A stretch of DNA of 64,000 nt from Burkholderiaceae bacterium (GTDB lineage Bacteria > Pseudomonadota > Gammaproteobacteria > Burkholderiales > Burkholderiaceae_B). A model generated the notes under the pieces. The model saw only the letters and a list, made by a program, of their open reading frames with translations, did no database searches and had not been told where the DNA came from. A program made the translations under genes and the position numbers. The DNA lies in the NCBI GenBank assembly GCA_004322135.1, contig SCSG01000045.1, positions 1-64,000 on the forward strand. Reading direction: 5' to 3'. This document shows positions 53,719 through 63,184 of the stretch, one piece after another. How positions within the stretch are numbered: the first letter of the stretch is position 1; each line of letters starts with the position of its first letter.

Positions 53719-53875
53719 TTAATAAATTCTTACTATCAATTAATAAGTTATTTAAATTTTCTTTATGTGTGGGCACACTATCTAATACTATGACATCTAA
53801 TGTTAGAAGTAGTAACCATTGCGCCGGCCGAACAGGCGGCGCTGGTCTATTTCCAACAAAATAACGGAGGCGGAT
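53719..53875. promoter_or_regulatory. AT-rich promoter region of the binding-protein gene
   Basis: The segment is strongly AT-rich (runs such as TTAATAAGTTATTTAAATTT) and contains the perfect palindrome GTGTG-GG-CACAC at 53767-53778. GGAGGCGG at 53865 is the ribosome site of the gene at 53876. No -10/-35 pair is assigned with confidence. Confidence 0.4.
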
Positions 53876-55096
53876 ATGAGGTTGCGCACAGTATTAAGTC
53901 AGGCGCTGGTGGTCAGTGCCCTGGGGTTTGCCATGACGTCGGTACAGGCCGAGGGCACACTCAAAATAGGTCTTGTGGCGCCGTTTTCCGGCCCATTTGC
54001 CGCGTACGGCACGCAAATGTATGACGGCATGAAAACGTATATGTCCCTGAATGGCGACGAGGTCGCGGGCAAGAAGATAGAGATCATTCGTCGTGATACC
54101 GGTGGCAGTGGGCCCGCATCCGCCAAGCGGCTGTCGCAAGAGCTGGTCACGCGTGACAAGGTTGATTTCCTGGCCGGATATGGCCTGACACCCGAGGCGC
54201 AGGCTTCAGGCTCTGTGGCCGAGGCGTCCAAGACGCCGATGATCGTCATGAATGCCGCTACGACATCCATCATGGACAAGTCGAAATACATTGCCCGGGT
54301 TTCACTGACGACGCTGCAAGGCGGTGACGTCATGGGTCGTTGGGCTGCCCAGGCGGGTATCAAGAAGGTCGTGACGATGGTGGCAGATTACGGCCCCGGT
54401 ATTGATGCCGAGACGGCCTTCAAGAAAACCTTCACAGCCGGTGGCGGCACAATTCTGGATTCCATCCGTACGCCTTTGAACAACCCGGATTTCGGGCCGT
54501 TCATGCAACGCGCCCACGACCTGAAGCCGGATGCCGTTTTCGTATTCGTGCCGGCAGGCGAGCAAAGCATCAGTTTCATGAAGAATTTTCGTGAAAAAGG
54601 CATGAGTGCCGCGGGAGTCAAAGTCATTGGCCCAGGAGACGTCACCGATGACCACGTGTTGAACACCATGGGCGACGAGGCCTTGGGCGTCATTACCACG
54701 CACCAGTATTCCCAGGCGCACAATTCTCCCGAGAACAAGAAATTCCTGGCTGCCTATGCGAAGGTCAATCCGGATGCGGGTCCCGCCAACTTCATGACCG
54801 TAAGTGGTTACGACGGTATGGATGCCATCTATCAGGTGGCCAAGAAATTGAATGGCGTGATCGACGGCGACAAGGCCATGACAGTGCTCAGGGGAATGCA
54901 CATCGACAGCCCGCGTGGTCCGATCACCATCGACGCCAAAACACGCGACATTGATCAGCGCGAGTACATCCGCGTTGTGGAACGCGTGGATGGTGTGTTG
55001 AGGAACGTTGAGTTCGAACAGTACCCCAACTCAAAAGGCGAAGATAAGTTCGAGTGCCTGATTCCCGAACTGTGCAAGAAGCTTTCAAAGGGTTAA
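53876..55096 (+). CDS. Liv-type solute-binding protein, orphan
   Basis: This 406-residue protein has a signal peptide (MRLRTVLSQALVVSALGFAM, cleavage near VQAEG) and the type I binding fold (LKIGLVAPFSGPFAAYGTQM; DKVDFLAGYGLTPEAQASGS). It belongs to the branch close to AmiC/aromatic-acid binding proteins. The start at 53876 follows GGAGGCGG. It has no adjacent permease genes and is convergent with the cyanophycin-linked block. Confidence 0.87.
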   Translation: MRLRTVLSQALVVSALGFAMTSVQAEGTLKIGLVAPFSGPFAAYGTQMYDGMKTYMSLNGDEVAGKKIEIIRRDTGGSGPASAKRLSQELVTRDKVDFLAGYGLTPEAQASGSVAEASKTPMIVMNAATTSIMDKSKYIARVSLTTLQGGDVMGRWAAQAGIKKVVTMVADYGPGIDAETAFKKTFTAGGGTILDSIRTPLNNPDFGPFMQRAHDLKPDAVFVFVPAGEQSISFMKNFREKGMSAAGVKVIGPGDVTDDHVLNTMGDEALGVITTHQYSQAHNSPENKKFLAAYAKVNPDAGPANFMTVSGYDGMDAIYQVAKKLNGVIDGDKAMTVLRGMHIDSPRGPITIDAKTRDIDQREYIRVVERVDGVLRNVEFEQYPNSKGEDKFECLIPELCKKLSKG

Positions 55097-55238
55097 GCAC
55101 CGCGGTCTGCAAGCCGCCGGGGCGCTGATGTAAATGCGCTCCGGTAGTTGGCCGCTGCACCACGACAACTATAAAAAACAATTCAGTGGCTTTGCTCAGG
55201 GCAATGTCCGGCAACCGCCAGGCGCCATGCAACGATTG

Positions 55239-55706
55239 CTATAAAAAATGATCCAGCAGCCTGCGGCTGGCCTTGTCCAGCGCCGGCACGTGGCGAATAA
55301 GAAAATGCACGCCGTTGTGGTCGGCAATAAGAAGGGTCGAGGCCGAAAGCCGCCTGATGTCTTCTTCACCTTTCAGTATCAAATCGGTGGTACCCCGGTC
55401 CGTTTCGATGTGCCAGCGGCTGGGTGTGGCATAGCTTGATACGCTGATGATGTGCTGGATTTCGGGCGTGAATTCGCGGCTTGCCAGCTCTTCCCTGATA
55501 AGCTGCAGGACGTCGGGCGCGAGGTCGTCGGGGCCTTCTATCCAGACAAGTTCCGCGCCGTCCATTCCCACCAGGGCCAGGCCCTCTGCGGGGGCCGAAA
55601 TGGGAAAGCTGCGCACCGGCAGCACCGGCACTTCACCGTATTCGGGTGTGGCAAGCAACAGGCGCCCAAAGGCGTCGCGCCGCAAGTGAAGGTTCTGCGT
55701 GCTCAT
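55239..55706 (-). CDS. DUF1854 protein linked to cyanophycin metabolism
   Basis: This 155-residue protein belongs to the DUF1854 family, which is found next to an ABC exporter and cyanophycin synthetase genes in Betaproteobacteria. It has segments such as LRRDAFGRLLLATPEYG, HIISVSSYATPSRWHIETDR and LILKGEEDIRRLS and no membrane spans. The start at 55706 overlaps the exporter stop by four bases, so the two are translationally coupled. The biochemical role is unknown; a regulatory or adaptor function for the exporter is possible. Confidence 0.8.
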   Translation of the reverse strand: MSTQNLHLRRDAFGRLLLATPEYGEVPVLPVRSFPISAPAEGLALVGMDGAELVWIEGPDDLAPDVLQLIREELASREFTPEIQHIISVSSYATPSRWHIETDRGTTDLILKGEEDIRRLSASTLLIADHNGVHFLIRHVPALDKASRRLLDHFL

Positions 55707-57961
55707 GATGCCACCTCTTCGCTGTTCTCGTCGTCCCACGTGTTGTGGCTGGATTCAGCCGGCTCGCCGCGCGCCTGCGCCTGATACAGGCGCGAGTACG
55801 CGCCGTTCTTTGCGAGCAGGGTTTCGTGGTTGCCCACTTCGACGATTTCGCCGCGGTCAAGAACGACAAGGCGATTGGCCTGGTGCAGGGTGCTTAGACG
55901 GTGCGCAATAGAGATGGTGGTGCGCCCGCGTGTAAGGTTGTCCAGCGCCTTCTGGATCTCCTGCTCGGTTTTGGTATCAACAGACGAAGTCGCTTCGTCC
56001 AGGATCAGGATGCGCGGGTCGATCAGCAGCGCGCGGGCAATTGAAATGCGCTGGCGTTCGCCGCCCGAAAGCGCTTGCCCGCGCTCACCCACCAGCGAAT
56101 CGTAGCCATGCGGCAGACGCAGGATGAACTCGTGGGCGTTGGCCGCGCGCGCCGCCGCAATGATTTCCTTGTGGCTGGCGTCGGGTTTGCCATAGGCGAT
56201 GTTCTCGGCAATGGTGCCGAAAAACAGAAAGGGTTCCTGCAGCACCAGGCCGATATTGCGCCGGTACTCCGAGACGGGCAGTGAGCGGATGTCGACGCCG
56301 TCGATGTGTATGGTCCCTTCAGTCACGTCGTAAAAGCGGCAGATGAGGTTGACCAGCGTGCTTTTGCCCGAGCCGCTGTGCCCCACGAGGCCAATCATTT
56401 CGCCGGGTTCGATGTTCAGGTTGATGTCCCGGATGACCGCGCGATTGCCATAGCGAAAGCCGATATGGCGCAGCTCTATGCGTCCCTTGACCTCGGCAAG
56501 GTGCACGGGGTGAACCGGTTCGGGCACGCTCGACACATGATCCAGAATGTCGAAAATACGCTTGGCCCCTACCGCCGCCTTTTGCGTGAACGACACGATG
56601 CGGCTCATGGAATCAAGCCGGATGTAGAAGCGGCTGATGTACGTCAGAAAGGCCGTCAGCACCCCTACCGTGATCTGCTCGCGCGATACCAGCCAGATGC
56701 CAAAGCCCCACACGATCATCAGGCCGACTTCGGTCAGGAAAGTGACGGTAGGGGAAAACAGCGACCAGATGGCATTGACCCGGTCATTGATTGTCAGGTT
56801 TCGGTTATTGGCCTCGCGAAAGCGCCCCGCTTCGCGCCTTTCCTGGGCAAAGGCTTTCACGACGCGGATGCCGGGGATCGTGTCGGCCAGCACATTGGTC
56901 AGCTCCGACCAGATGCGGTCCGCGCGCTCGAAGCCGCGGCGCAGTCGGTCGCGCACCAGGTGGATGAGCCACGCAATGAACGGCAGGGGGATGAGCGTGA
57001 CCACGGCCAGCCAGGGGTTGATCGAAACGAGAATGATGGCCGTCATGACGATCATGAGCACGTCGGTGGCGAAATCCAGCAGATGCAGCGAGAGGAAAAT
57101 GCAGATCCGGTCAGATTCCGAGCCGATGCGCGAGATCAGGTCGCCTGTACGCTTGCCGCCAAAGTACTGCAGCGACAGCGTTTGCAGGTGCTGGTATGCC
57201 GCCGTGCGCAGATCGGCGCCTATGCGTTCGCTGACTCGTGCAAGGATGTAGGTGCGGCCCCAGCCCAGCCCCCACGCCACAACGGACGAAAGCAGCAATG
57301 CGCCCAAATATAGGCGCACCAACAGCCAGTCGATCGGCGTGCCGTTCTGGAACGGAATCAGTACGTCGTCCATCAGCGGCATGGTGAGGTACGGCGCAAC
57401 CAGCGCGGCGGCGGTAGATATCAGCGTCAGCACAAAGCCGGTCAGAAGATGCACCCGGTACGGGCGCGCGAAGCGCCACAGGCGCAGCAGGGCCCAGGTG
57501 GAAGGAGGTTCGGAAACGCTGTCGTCACTGTCCGGTCCTTCGTCGTGGTCTGCGCCGACCCAGTCATACTTGTTGCCCGAAGCCAGCGCGCATTGGCGCT
57601 CGAATTGGGCAATAAGCCTTAGCGCCGCAAGGTTGTGGGTAAGCGTATGCCGCCAGCGGGCAAGGCGTGCGCGCGCATCCAGCAGCTCCAGCGTGCCAAC
57701 GCCCGCGTGATCCTGTTGGCTTAGCGTCAGTCCCGGGCGGTAGGTCCATTCCTGCCAGTCGGCGTCGGGCGATACCTTGACCAGCAGGCGGCGCTGGGTC
57801 ACGGCCAGCAGCCCCTGCGAAAATTGCAACTGCTCGTTCAGGTCCAGCTCGAGCCAGGCCAGGACGGTTTCGTTTTCCGCCAAATGCCGTTCCAGCGCAG
57901 GCAGCCAAAGGACCGGAATGTCGCTTGCCGCGGCATCCGCCTTAGTTGCTTCGGTAGTCAT
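55703..57961 (-). CDS. ABC exporter, permease-ATPase fusion, cyanophycin-linked
   Basis: This 752-residue half-transporter has an unusual N-terminal domain of about 150 residues (for example TVLAWLELDLNEQLQFSQGL and LLAVTQRRLLVKVSPD, which looks like a PH-type barrel). Six membrane helices (about 170-460) and an ATPase with Walker A GHSGSGKST, signature LSGGERQRISIARAL and Walker B ILILDEATSSVD follow. It is divergent from the cyanophycin synthetase genes. It may export a peptide or dipeptide connected with cyanophycin; the substrate is not known. Confidence 0.88.
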   Translation of the reverse strand: MTTEATKADAAASDIPVLWLPALERHLAENETVLAWLELDLNEQLQFSQGLLAVTQRRLLVKVSPDADWQEWTYRPGLTLSQQDHAGVGTLELLDARARLARWRHTLTHNLAALRLIAQFERQCALASGNKYDWVGADHDEGPDSDDSVSEPPSTWALLRLWRFARPYRVHLLTGFVLTLISTAAALVAPYLTMPLMDDVLIPFQNGTPIDWLLVRLYLGALLLSSVVAWGLGWGRTYILARVSERIGADLRTAAYQHLQTLSLQYFGGKRTGDLISRIGSESDRICIFLSLHLLDFATDVLMIVMTAIILVSINPWLAVVTLIPLPFIAWLIHLVRDRLRRGFERADRIWSELTNVLADTIPGIRVVKAFAQERREAGRFREANNRNLTINDRVNAIWSLFSPTVTFLTEVGLMIVWGFGIWLVSREQITVGVLTAFLTYISRFYIRLDSMSRIVSFTQKAAVGAKRIFDILDHVSSVPEPVHPVHLAEVKGRIELRHIGFRYGNRAVIRDINLNIEPGEMIGLVGHSGSGKSTLVNLICRFYDVTEGTIHIDGVDIRSLPVSEYRRNIGLVLQEPFLFFGTIAENIAYGKPDASHKEIIAAARAANAHEFILRLPHGYDSLVGERGQALSGGERQRISIARALLIDPRILILDEATSSVDTKTEQEIQKALDNLTRGRTTISIAHRLSTLHQANRLVVLDRGEIVEVGNHETLLAKNGAYSRLYQAQARGEPAESSHNTWDDENSEEVAS

Positions 57962-58199
57962 GGAATAAGTGCGGTATTTTTGGCACAGAAAACGTCAGTT
58001 GCGTGTAAGAAAGTATGGCCAAGCGAATAGTTCTTGCTTTGCGAGCAGGCTAGGAGTGTAATTTGTTTTTTTTGCGGCTGGCTTTGCAATTCTCTTCTCT
58101 TTGGTTGCGCCTGGCAAATGCGTTCATGTATTTCCGCTTCCGGTTGTAACTAGCACTTTCGTCCGAACTGTGCCTCCCCTCCTCATTCCAATAAATTCT

Positions 58200-58215
58200 T
58201 TCATCTTAAGATGAA
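58200..58215 (+). promoter_or_regulatory. Palindrome over the start codon of the first synthetase
   Basis: TTCATC-TTAA-GATGAA is a perfect 16-bp palindrome that contains the ATG at 58211. In mRNA it could fold into a six-pair stem with a UUAA loop that hides the start codon. No Shine-Dalgarno sequence precedes the ATG. Confidence 0.4.
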
Positions 58216-60424
58216 CAAAAAAGACATTGAATTCATAAAGATGCTGTCGCTGCGCGGGCCCAGCATCTGGGCGTACAGGCCGATTATCGAGGCATGGGTC
58301 GATATTGGTGGTCTGGAAGACTTCCCTTCCAACACCATTCCGGGGTTCTACGAGCGGCTGTCGTCCTGGCTGCCGACTCTGGTGGAGCACCGCTGCAGCG
58401 TGGGCGCGCGTGGTGGTTTTTTACAACGGTTGCGCGATGGCACGTGGCCCGCGCACATCCTGGAGCACGTCACGCTGGAACTGCAAAGTCTGGCGGGCCT
58501 GCCGGGTGGGCTGGGACGCGCGCGGGAGACACCGGTGCGAGGCGTTTACAGGGTCATCGTGCGCGCCTGGTACGAGCCGGTCACCCGGGCGGCGTTGTAT
58601 GCCGCGCGTGATCTGGTCATGGCTGCGATTGAAGACCGCCCCTACGATGTGCAGGCGGCGGTGGACGAGCTTAGCGAGCTAACCGAAACGCTGCGTCTTG
58701 GCCCCAGCACTGACAGCATTGTCGATGCCGCCGACGACCGCGACATTCCTGCCATACGCCTTAGCGACGTGAACCTGGTCCAGTTGGGCTACGGGGCCGC
58801 GCAGCGGCGCATCTGGACCGCCGAGACCAATCTGACCAGTGCCATAGCCGAAGGGGTATCGCGCGACAAGGACCTGACCAAGACGCTGCTCAGCGCCTGT
58901 GGCATACCGGTACCCGAAGGCCAACTGGTCAAGACGGTTGAAGAGGCCTGGGATGCCGCCCAACAGATCGGCCTGCCTGTGGTGATCAAGCCCATGGACG
59001 GCAATCACGGACGCGGCGTGTTCACCAATCTGGCCACCTACGCCGAAATCAAGACGGCGTTCGACGTGGCGGTGGACGAAGGCAGCGGTGTCGTGGTCGA
59101 ACGCCACATTCAGGGCGACGAACACCGGCTGCTGGTGGTGGGCAATCGCATGGTGGCCGCGGCACGCGGTGACGTGGCCTCCGTCGTGGGCGATGGGGTG
59201 AGCACCGTCGAGCAGCTTATTGAAAGCCAGATCAACGCCGACCCGCGCCGTGGGCGCGACGAGGATCATCCGCTTAATTTCATTCGCCTGGATTCTGCAG
59301 CTCGGCTGGAAATCAGCCGGCAGGGTTATGAGGCCGAGTCCGTTCCGCCAGTGGGCAAGACCGTGGTGATCCAGCGCAGCGGGAATGTCTCGCTGGACGT
59401 CACCGACAAGGTGCATCCGTCCGTGGCGGCCACGGTTGCCCTGGCGGCGCGTGTCGTCGGCCTGGATATTGCTGGCGTGGACCTCGTGGCCAACGATATT
59501 TCCCGCCCTCTGGAAGAGCAGGGTGGTGCCATTGTCGAGGTCAATGCGGGTCCCGGCCTGCTCATGCATTTGAAGCCTGCCGAGGGCCAGTCGCGTCCGG
59601 TAGGCGAAGCCATTATTGGTCATCTGTTCCCGCCCGGAGAAGCCGGGCGCATTCCGCTGGTGGGGGTGACGGGCAGCCATGGCAAGACCACGGTCGCGCG
59701 TATCGTTACCCGCTTGCTGCAGATCGACGGTCAGTCCACAGGCCTGGCATGCAGTGACGGCCTGTTCTTTGCGCGCCGGCACGTCAACAAGGAAGACAGC
59801 GCCAATTGGGAACAGGCACGCCGCGTGTTGCTGAATCGTTCGGTCCAGGCCGGTGTCATTGAAAACAGCAGCCGCGTCATTCTTACCGAAGGCCTGGCGT
59901 ATGACCGCTGCCAGGTGGGCATTGTGACCAACCTGGATCCGGCCGACACGCTGCCCGACCTTTATATCACCGAGGTCGATCAAATTGCCAACGTGTTTCG
60001 CACACAGGTTGACGTCGTTCTTTCAGATGGTGCCGCTGTTCTCAACGCCGACGATGACAGGGTGGCAAACATGGCGTCGCTGTGCGACGGCGATATCGTG
60101 TTTTTCGGAATGGACGGTGAATCCGCGATCATTGCCAGACACCGGTCTGAGGGCCGGCGTGCGGTGTTCGTCCGCGGTGGCGTCATTGTGCTTGCCAATG
60201 GCCGGGTCGAAACACCCTTAACCGACGTGGCAGCCATTCCGCTTACCAAAGGCGGCACACAGCCACAACAGGTGTGCAATGTGCTGGCGGCCGTTGCGGC
60301 CGCGTGGGTGTTGGGCGTTGACGAAGCCCTCATGCGTACCGGCATCGAGACATTTGGCCTGGATATTGCCGGGGCCGAGGTCGTGCCCGACAGCTCCGCT
60401 CCCGCACTGGAAGTTTCGGTATAA
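58211..60424 (+). CDS. Cyanophycin synthetase family protein, short form
   Basis: This 737-residue protein has the CphA layout: an N-terminal domain (LRGPSIWAYRPIIEAWVDIG), an ATP-grasp domain with PVVIKPMDGNHGRGVF near residue 260, and a Mur-ligase-like domain with an intact P-loop (GVTGSHGKTTVARIV near residue 485). Compared with the 863-residue neighbour it ends before the Mur-ligase C-terminal domain. Cyanophycin synthetases add Asp (ATP-grasp) and Arg (Mur-type site) to a growing peptide, so this form may do only part of the reaction or act as a partner. Start 58211 is supported by the family N-terminus but lacks a ribosome site. Confidence 0.85.
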   Translation: MNKKDIEFIKMLSLRGPSIWAYRPIIEAWVDIGGLEDFPSNTIPGFYERLSSWLPTLVEHRCSVGARGGFLQRLRDGTWPAHILEHVTLELQSLAGLPGGLGRARETPVRGVYRVIVRAWYEPVTRAALYAARDLVMAAIEDRPYDVQAAVDELSELTETLRLGPSTDSIVDAADDRDIPAIRLSDVNLVQLGYGAAQRRIWTAETNLTSAIAEGVSRDKDLTKTLLSACGIPVPEGQLVKTVEEAWDAAQQIGLPVVIKPMDGNHGRGVFTNLATYAEIKTAFDVAVDEGSGVVVERHIQGDEHRLLVVGNRMVAAARGDVASVVGDGVSTVEQLIESQINADPRRGRDEDHPLNFIRLDSAARLEISRQGYEAESVPPVGKTVVIQRSGNVSLDVTDKVHPSVAATVALAARVVGLDIAGVDLVANDISRPLEEQGGAIVEVNAGPGLLMHLKPAEGQSRPVGEAIIGHLFPPGEAGRIPLVGVTGSHGKTTVARIVTRLLQIDGQSTGLACSDGLFFARRHVNKEDSANWEQARRVLLNRSVQAGVIENSSRVILTEGLAYDRCQVGIVTNLDPADTLPDLYITEVDQIANVFRTQVDVVLSDGAAVLNADDDRVANMASLCDGDIVFFGMDGESAIIARHRSEGRRAVFVRGGVIVLANGRVETPLTDVAAIPLTKGGTQPQQVCNVLAAVAAAWVLGVDEALMRTGIETFGLDIAGAEVVPDSSAPALEVSV

Positions 60425-60502
60425 CACCTACGGCCTCGGTGATGACGGGGGTTTTTCATAAGGTCTTGCCTTCGCGGCGACGCCAATAAGGATACGCAGT
60501 TC

Positions 60503-63094
60503 ATGGAAGTGTCACGTGTACGGGCTTTGCGCGGGCCCAATCTCTGGAGTCGCCGGACTTCAATCGAAGCGATCGTTTCATGCACCGATGCCGAGTGCGT
60601 CATCGATGCCATGCCCGGATTCGAAATGCGGCTGCGCGCGCGTTTCCCTGATCTGGACTTGCTGCGCCCGCTGAACAATGAACAAAGTTACTCGCTGGCG
60701 CATGCGCTGGGTTGCGCGGCGTTGAGCCTGCAGTCCAAGGCTGGGTGCGCCGTGTCGTTCCACCGTGCAACGCAGACGGTCGAAAAGGGCGTGTTTCAGG
60801 TCATTGTGGAATACAGCGAAGAAGATGTCGGCCGGCTGGCCTTTGATCTGGCTCAGGAGCTTTGCCTTTCCGCCATCGACGATACGCCGTTCGATCTGGT
60901 GGATGCGCTGGCGCGTCTGCACGAGATGAATGATGATGTGCGCCTTGGGCCAAGTACGGGCGCCATTGTGCAGGCGGCGGTAAGCCGCGCCATTCCTTAT
61001 CGTCGTCTGACGCAAGGCAGCCTGGTGCAGTTTGGCTGGGGCAGTCGGCAGCGCCGCATTCAGGCCGCCGAAACCGACCGCACCAGCGCTATTGCCGAAT
61101 CCATTGCCCAGGACAAGATCCTGACCAAATTGCTGTTGCACTCGGCCGGTGTTCCGGTTCCTGATGGACGCAGTGTGACGACGGCCGAGCAGGCGTGGAG
61201 CGCCGCTCAGGCAATTGGCGGACCGGTGGTGGTCAAGCCGCGCGACGGCAATCAGGGGCGCGGCGTGGCCGTGAACCTGCAGGGTCGCGAGCAGGTCATC
61301 GCCGCCTTTGAAGTGGCGTCGGAAATTTCTTCGGACGTGATCGTCGAACGCTATTTTCCAGGCCACGATTTTCGCCTGCTGGTGGTGGGCGACAAACTGG
61401 TGGCGGCGGCGCGGCGTGATCCGCCCCAGGTCATCGGCGACGGCAACCAGACCATAGGCCAGCTGGTCGAAGCCATCAATATGGATCCGGCGCGCGGCGA
61501 AGGGCATGGTTCGTCGCTGACCAAAATACACATCGACGACGAGATAGCACGGGCCACCATGGCGGCGCAGGGCTATAACGTTCATTCCATTCCCAAGCAG
61601 GGCGTGCTGGTGGCGTTGCGCAACAACGCCAACCTGAGCACCGGCGGCACCGCAACCGATATCACGGATCATGTGCATCCCGACTTGGCCGCCGTGGCCG
61701 TGGCGGCCGCGCAGATGGTGGGCCTGGACATCTGCGGTATTGATCTTGTCAGCGAAAGTGTGTTCGTTCCGCTGGATCAGCAGGTGGGTTGCGTTGTGGA
61801 AGTCAACGCCGCGCCCGGCCTGCGCATGCACCTGAACCCATCGTTCGGCAAGGGCCGGGCGGTTGGGGAAGCCATCATCGCCAACATGTTCCCCGACGGC
61901 GAAAACGGGCGCATTCCGGTTGTTGCCATCAGCGGCACCAACGGCAAGACCACGACTACACGGCTTATTGCCCATATCGTGGCCGGCACCGGATTGCGCG
62001 TGGGCATGACCAATTCCGATGGTGTTTATGTGAATGGCCAGTGCATTGACACTGGTGATTGCAGCGGCCCGCGCAGCGCGGGCAATGTGCTCATGCATCC
62101 GGACGTGGATGCTGCCGTACTGGAAACGGCGCGTGGCGGCATTTTGCGCGAGGGCCTGGGGTTCGATCGATGCAACGTGGCGGTGGTGACCAATGTGGGA
62201 ACGGGAGATCATCTGGGCCTGAACTACATCTGCACGGTCGAAGATCTGGCCATCGTCAAGCGGGTGGTGGTTGAAAACGTGGCACCCGATGGCATGGCGG
62301 TGCTTAATGCCGCCGACCCCATGGTTGCGCCCATGGCCGAGCATTGCCCCGGCGCAGTCACCTTCTTTGCACACGACAGCAGCCATCCGGTGCTGGCCAC
62401 GCATCGCGCCCGCGGCGGGCGTGTGGTGTTCGTGGAAGACGGCGCCATTGTGCTGGCCGAAGGCGGCAGCCAGATGCGCTTCGCACTCGACGAAATCCCC
62501 TTGACGCGTGGGGGCACGATTGCTTTTCAGGTTGAAAACGCCATGGCGGCCGCGGCGGCAGCGTGGGCGTTGGGGCTGGATGAAGGGGTGGTGAGAACCG
62601 GCCTGGCGACGTTCGTGAGCGACGCGGGGACGGCGCCCGGGCGCTTCAATGTATTTTCATTCAAAGGTGCGATGCTCATTGCCGATTACGGCCACAACCC
62701 CGACGCCATCCTCGCGCTGGTGCGGGCCGTGGACAGCATGCCGGCCAGGCGCCGCAGCGTGGTGATCAGCGGTGCCGGCGATCGGCGCGACGTGGACCTG
62801 CGTCGTCAGACGGAGATTCTGGGCGCGGCGTTCGACGACGTGATTCTTTACGAAGACCAGTGCCAGCGCGGACGCGCCGACGGCGAAGTCCTGGCGCTGC
62901 TGCGCGAAGGGCTGACGGGTGCATCGCGGACGCGTTTCGTGAAGGAAATTCACGGTGAGTTCCTTGCCATCGATGCCGCGCTTGAACGCCTGGAAGAGGG
63001 CGACTTGTGCCTGATTCTTATTGATCAGGTCGAGGCGGCGCTGGAATATATTGCACGGCGTGCGCAGCCCTCCCGGCTTGAAGGCGTTGTATAG
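60503..63094 (+). CDS. cphA: Cyanophycin synthetase
   Basis: This 863-residue enzyme builds cyanophycin (multi-L-arginyl-poly-L-aspartate), a nitrogen and carbon reserve, from Asp, Arg and ATP. It has the N-terminal domain (VRALRGPNLWSRRTSIEAIV), an ATP-grasp domain with PVVVKPRDGNQGRGVAV near residue 245, the Mur-ligase P-loop AISGTNGKTTTTRLI near residue 475 and a full C-terminal ligase domain (LIADYGHNPDAILALVRAVD). It is 78 bases after the short paralogue. No cyanophycinase gene lies in the window. Confidence 0.93.
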   Translation: MEVSRVRALRGPNLWSRRTSIEAIVSCTDAECVIDAMPGFEMRLRARFPDLDLLRPLNNEQSYSLAHALGCAALSLQSKAGCAVSFHRATQTVEKGVFQVIVEYSEEDVGRLAFDLAQELCLSAIDDTPFDLVDALARLHEMNDDVRLGPSTGAIVQAAVSRAIPYRRLTQGSLVQFGWGSRQRRIQAAETDRTSAIAESIAQDKILTKLLLHSAGVPVPDGRSVTTAEQAWSAAQAIGGPVVVKPRDGNQGRGVAVNLQGREQVIAAFEVASEISSDVIVERYFPGHDFRLLVVGDKLVAAARRDPPQVIGDGNQTIGQLVEAINMDPARGEGHGSSLTKIHIDDEIARATMAAQGYNVHSIPKQGVLVALRNNANLSTGGTATDITDHVHPDLAAVAVAAAQMVGLDICGIDLVSESVFVPLDQQVGCVVEVNAAPGLRMHLNPSFGKGRAVGEAIIANMFPDGENGRIPVVAISGTNGKTTTTRLIAHIVAGTGLRVGMTNSDGVYVNGQCIDTGDCSGPRSAGNVLMHPDVDAAVLETARGGILREGLGFDRCNVAVVTNVGTGDHLGLNYICTVEDLAIVKRVVVENVAPDGMAVLNAADPMVAPMAEHCPGAVTFFAHDSSHPVLATHRARGGRVVFVEDGAIVLAEGGSQMRFALDEIPLTRGGTIAFQVENAMAAAAAAWALGLDEGVVRTGLATFVSDAGTAPGRFNVFSFKGAMLIADYGHNPDAILALVRAVDSMPARRRSVVISGAGDRRDVDLRRQTEILGAAFDDVILYEDQCQRGRADGEVLALLREGLTGASRTRFVKEIHGEFLAIDAALERLEEGDLCLILIDQVEAALEYIARRAQPSRLEGVV

Positions 63095-63184
63095 TCAGGA
63101 AGGTGTTGCGCGGCATTGGGTGAGTCACGGCGAGTGCCTTCCGTTGGACGTTGCGCGCGCAATGCCCGCATACAGGAGAACAGC

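Noticed and set aside
58679..59983. Minus-strand open frame of about 430 codons opposite the first synthetase
   Set aside because: Antisense of a clear CphA-family gene with no ribosome site or family feature.
60578..62404. Long minus-strand open frame of about 600 codons opposite cphA
   Set aside because: It is the antisense shadow of a high-G+C gene with strong family motifs on the plus strand; the translated product is His- and Arg-rich and resembles nothing.
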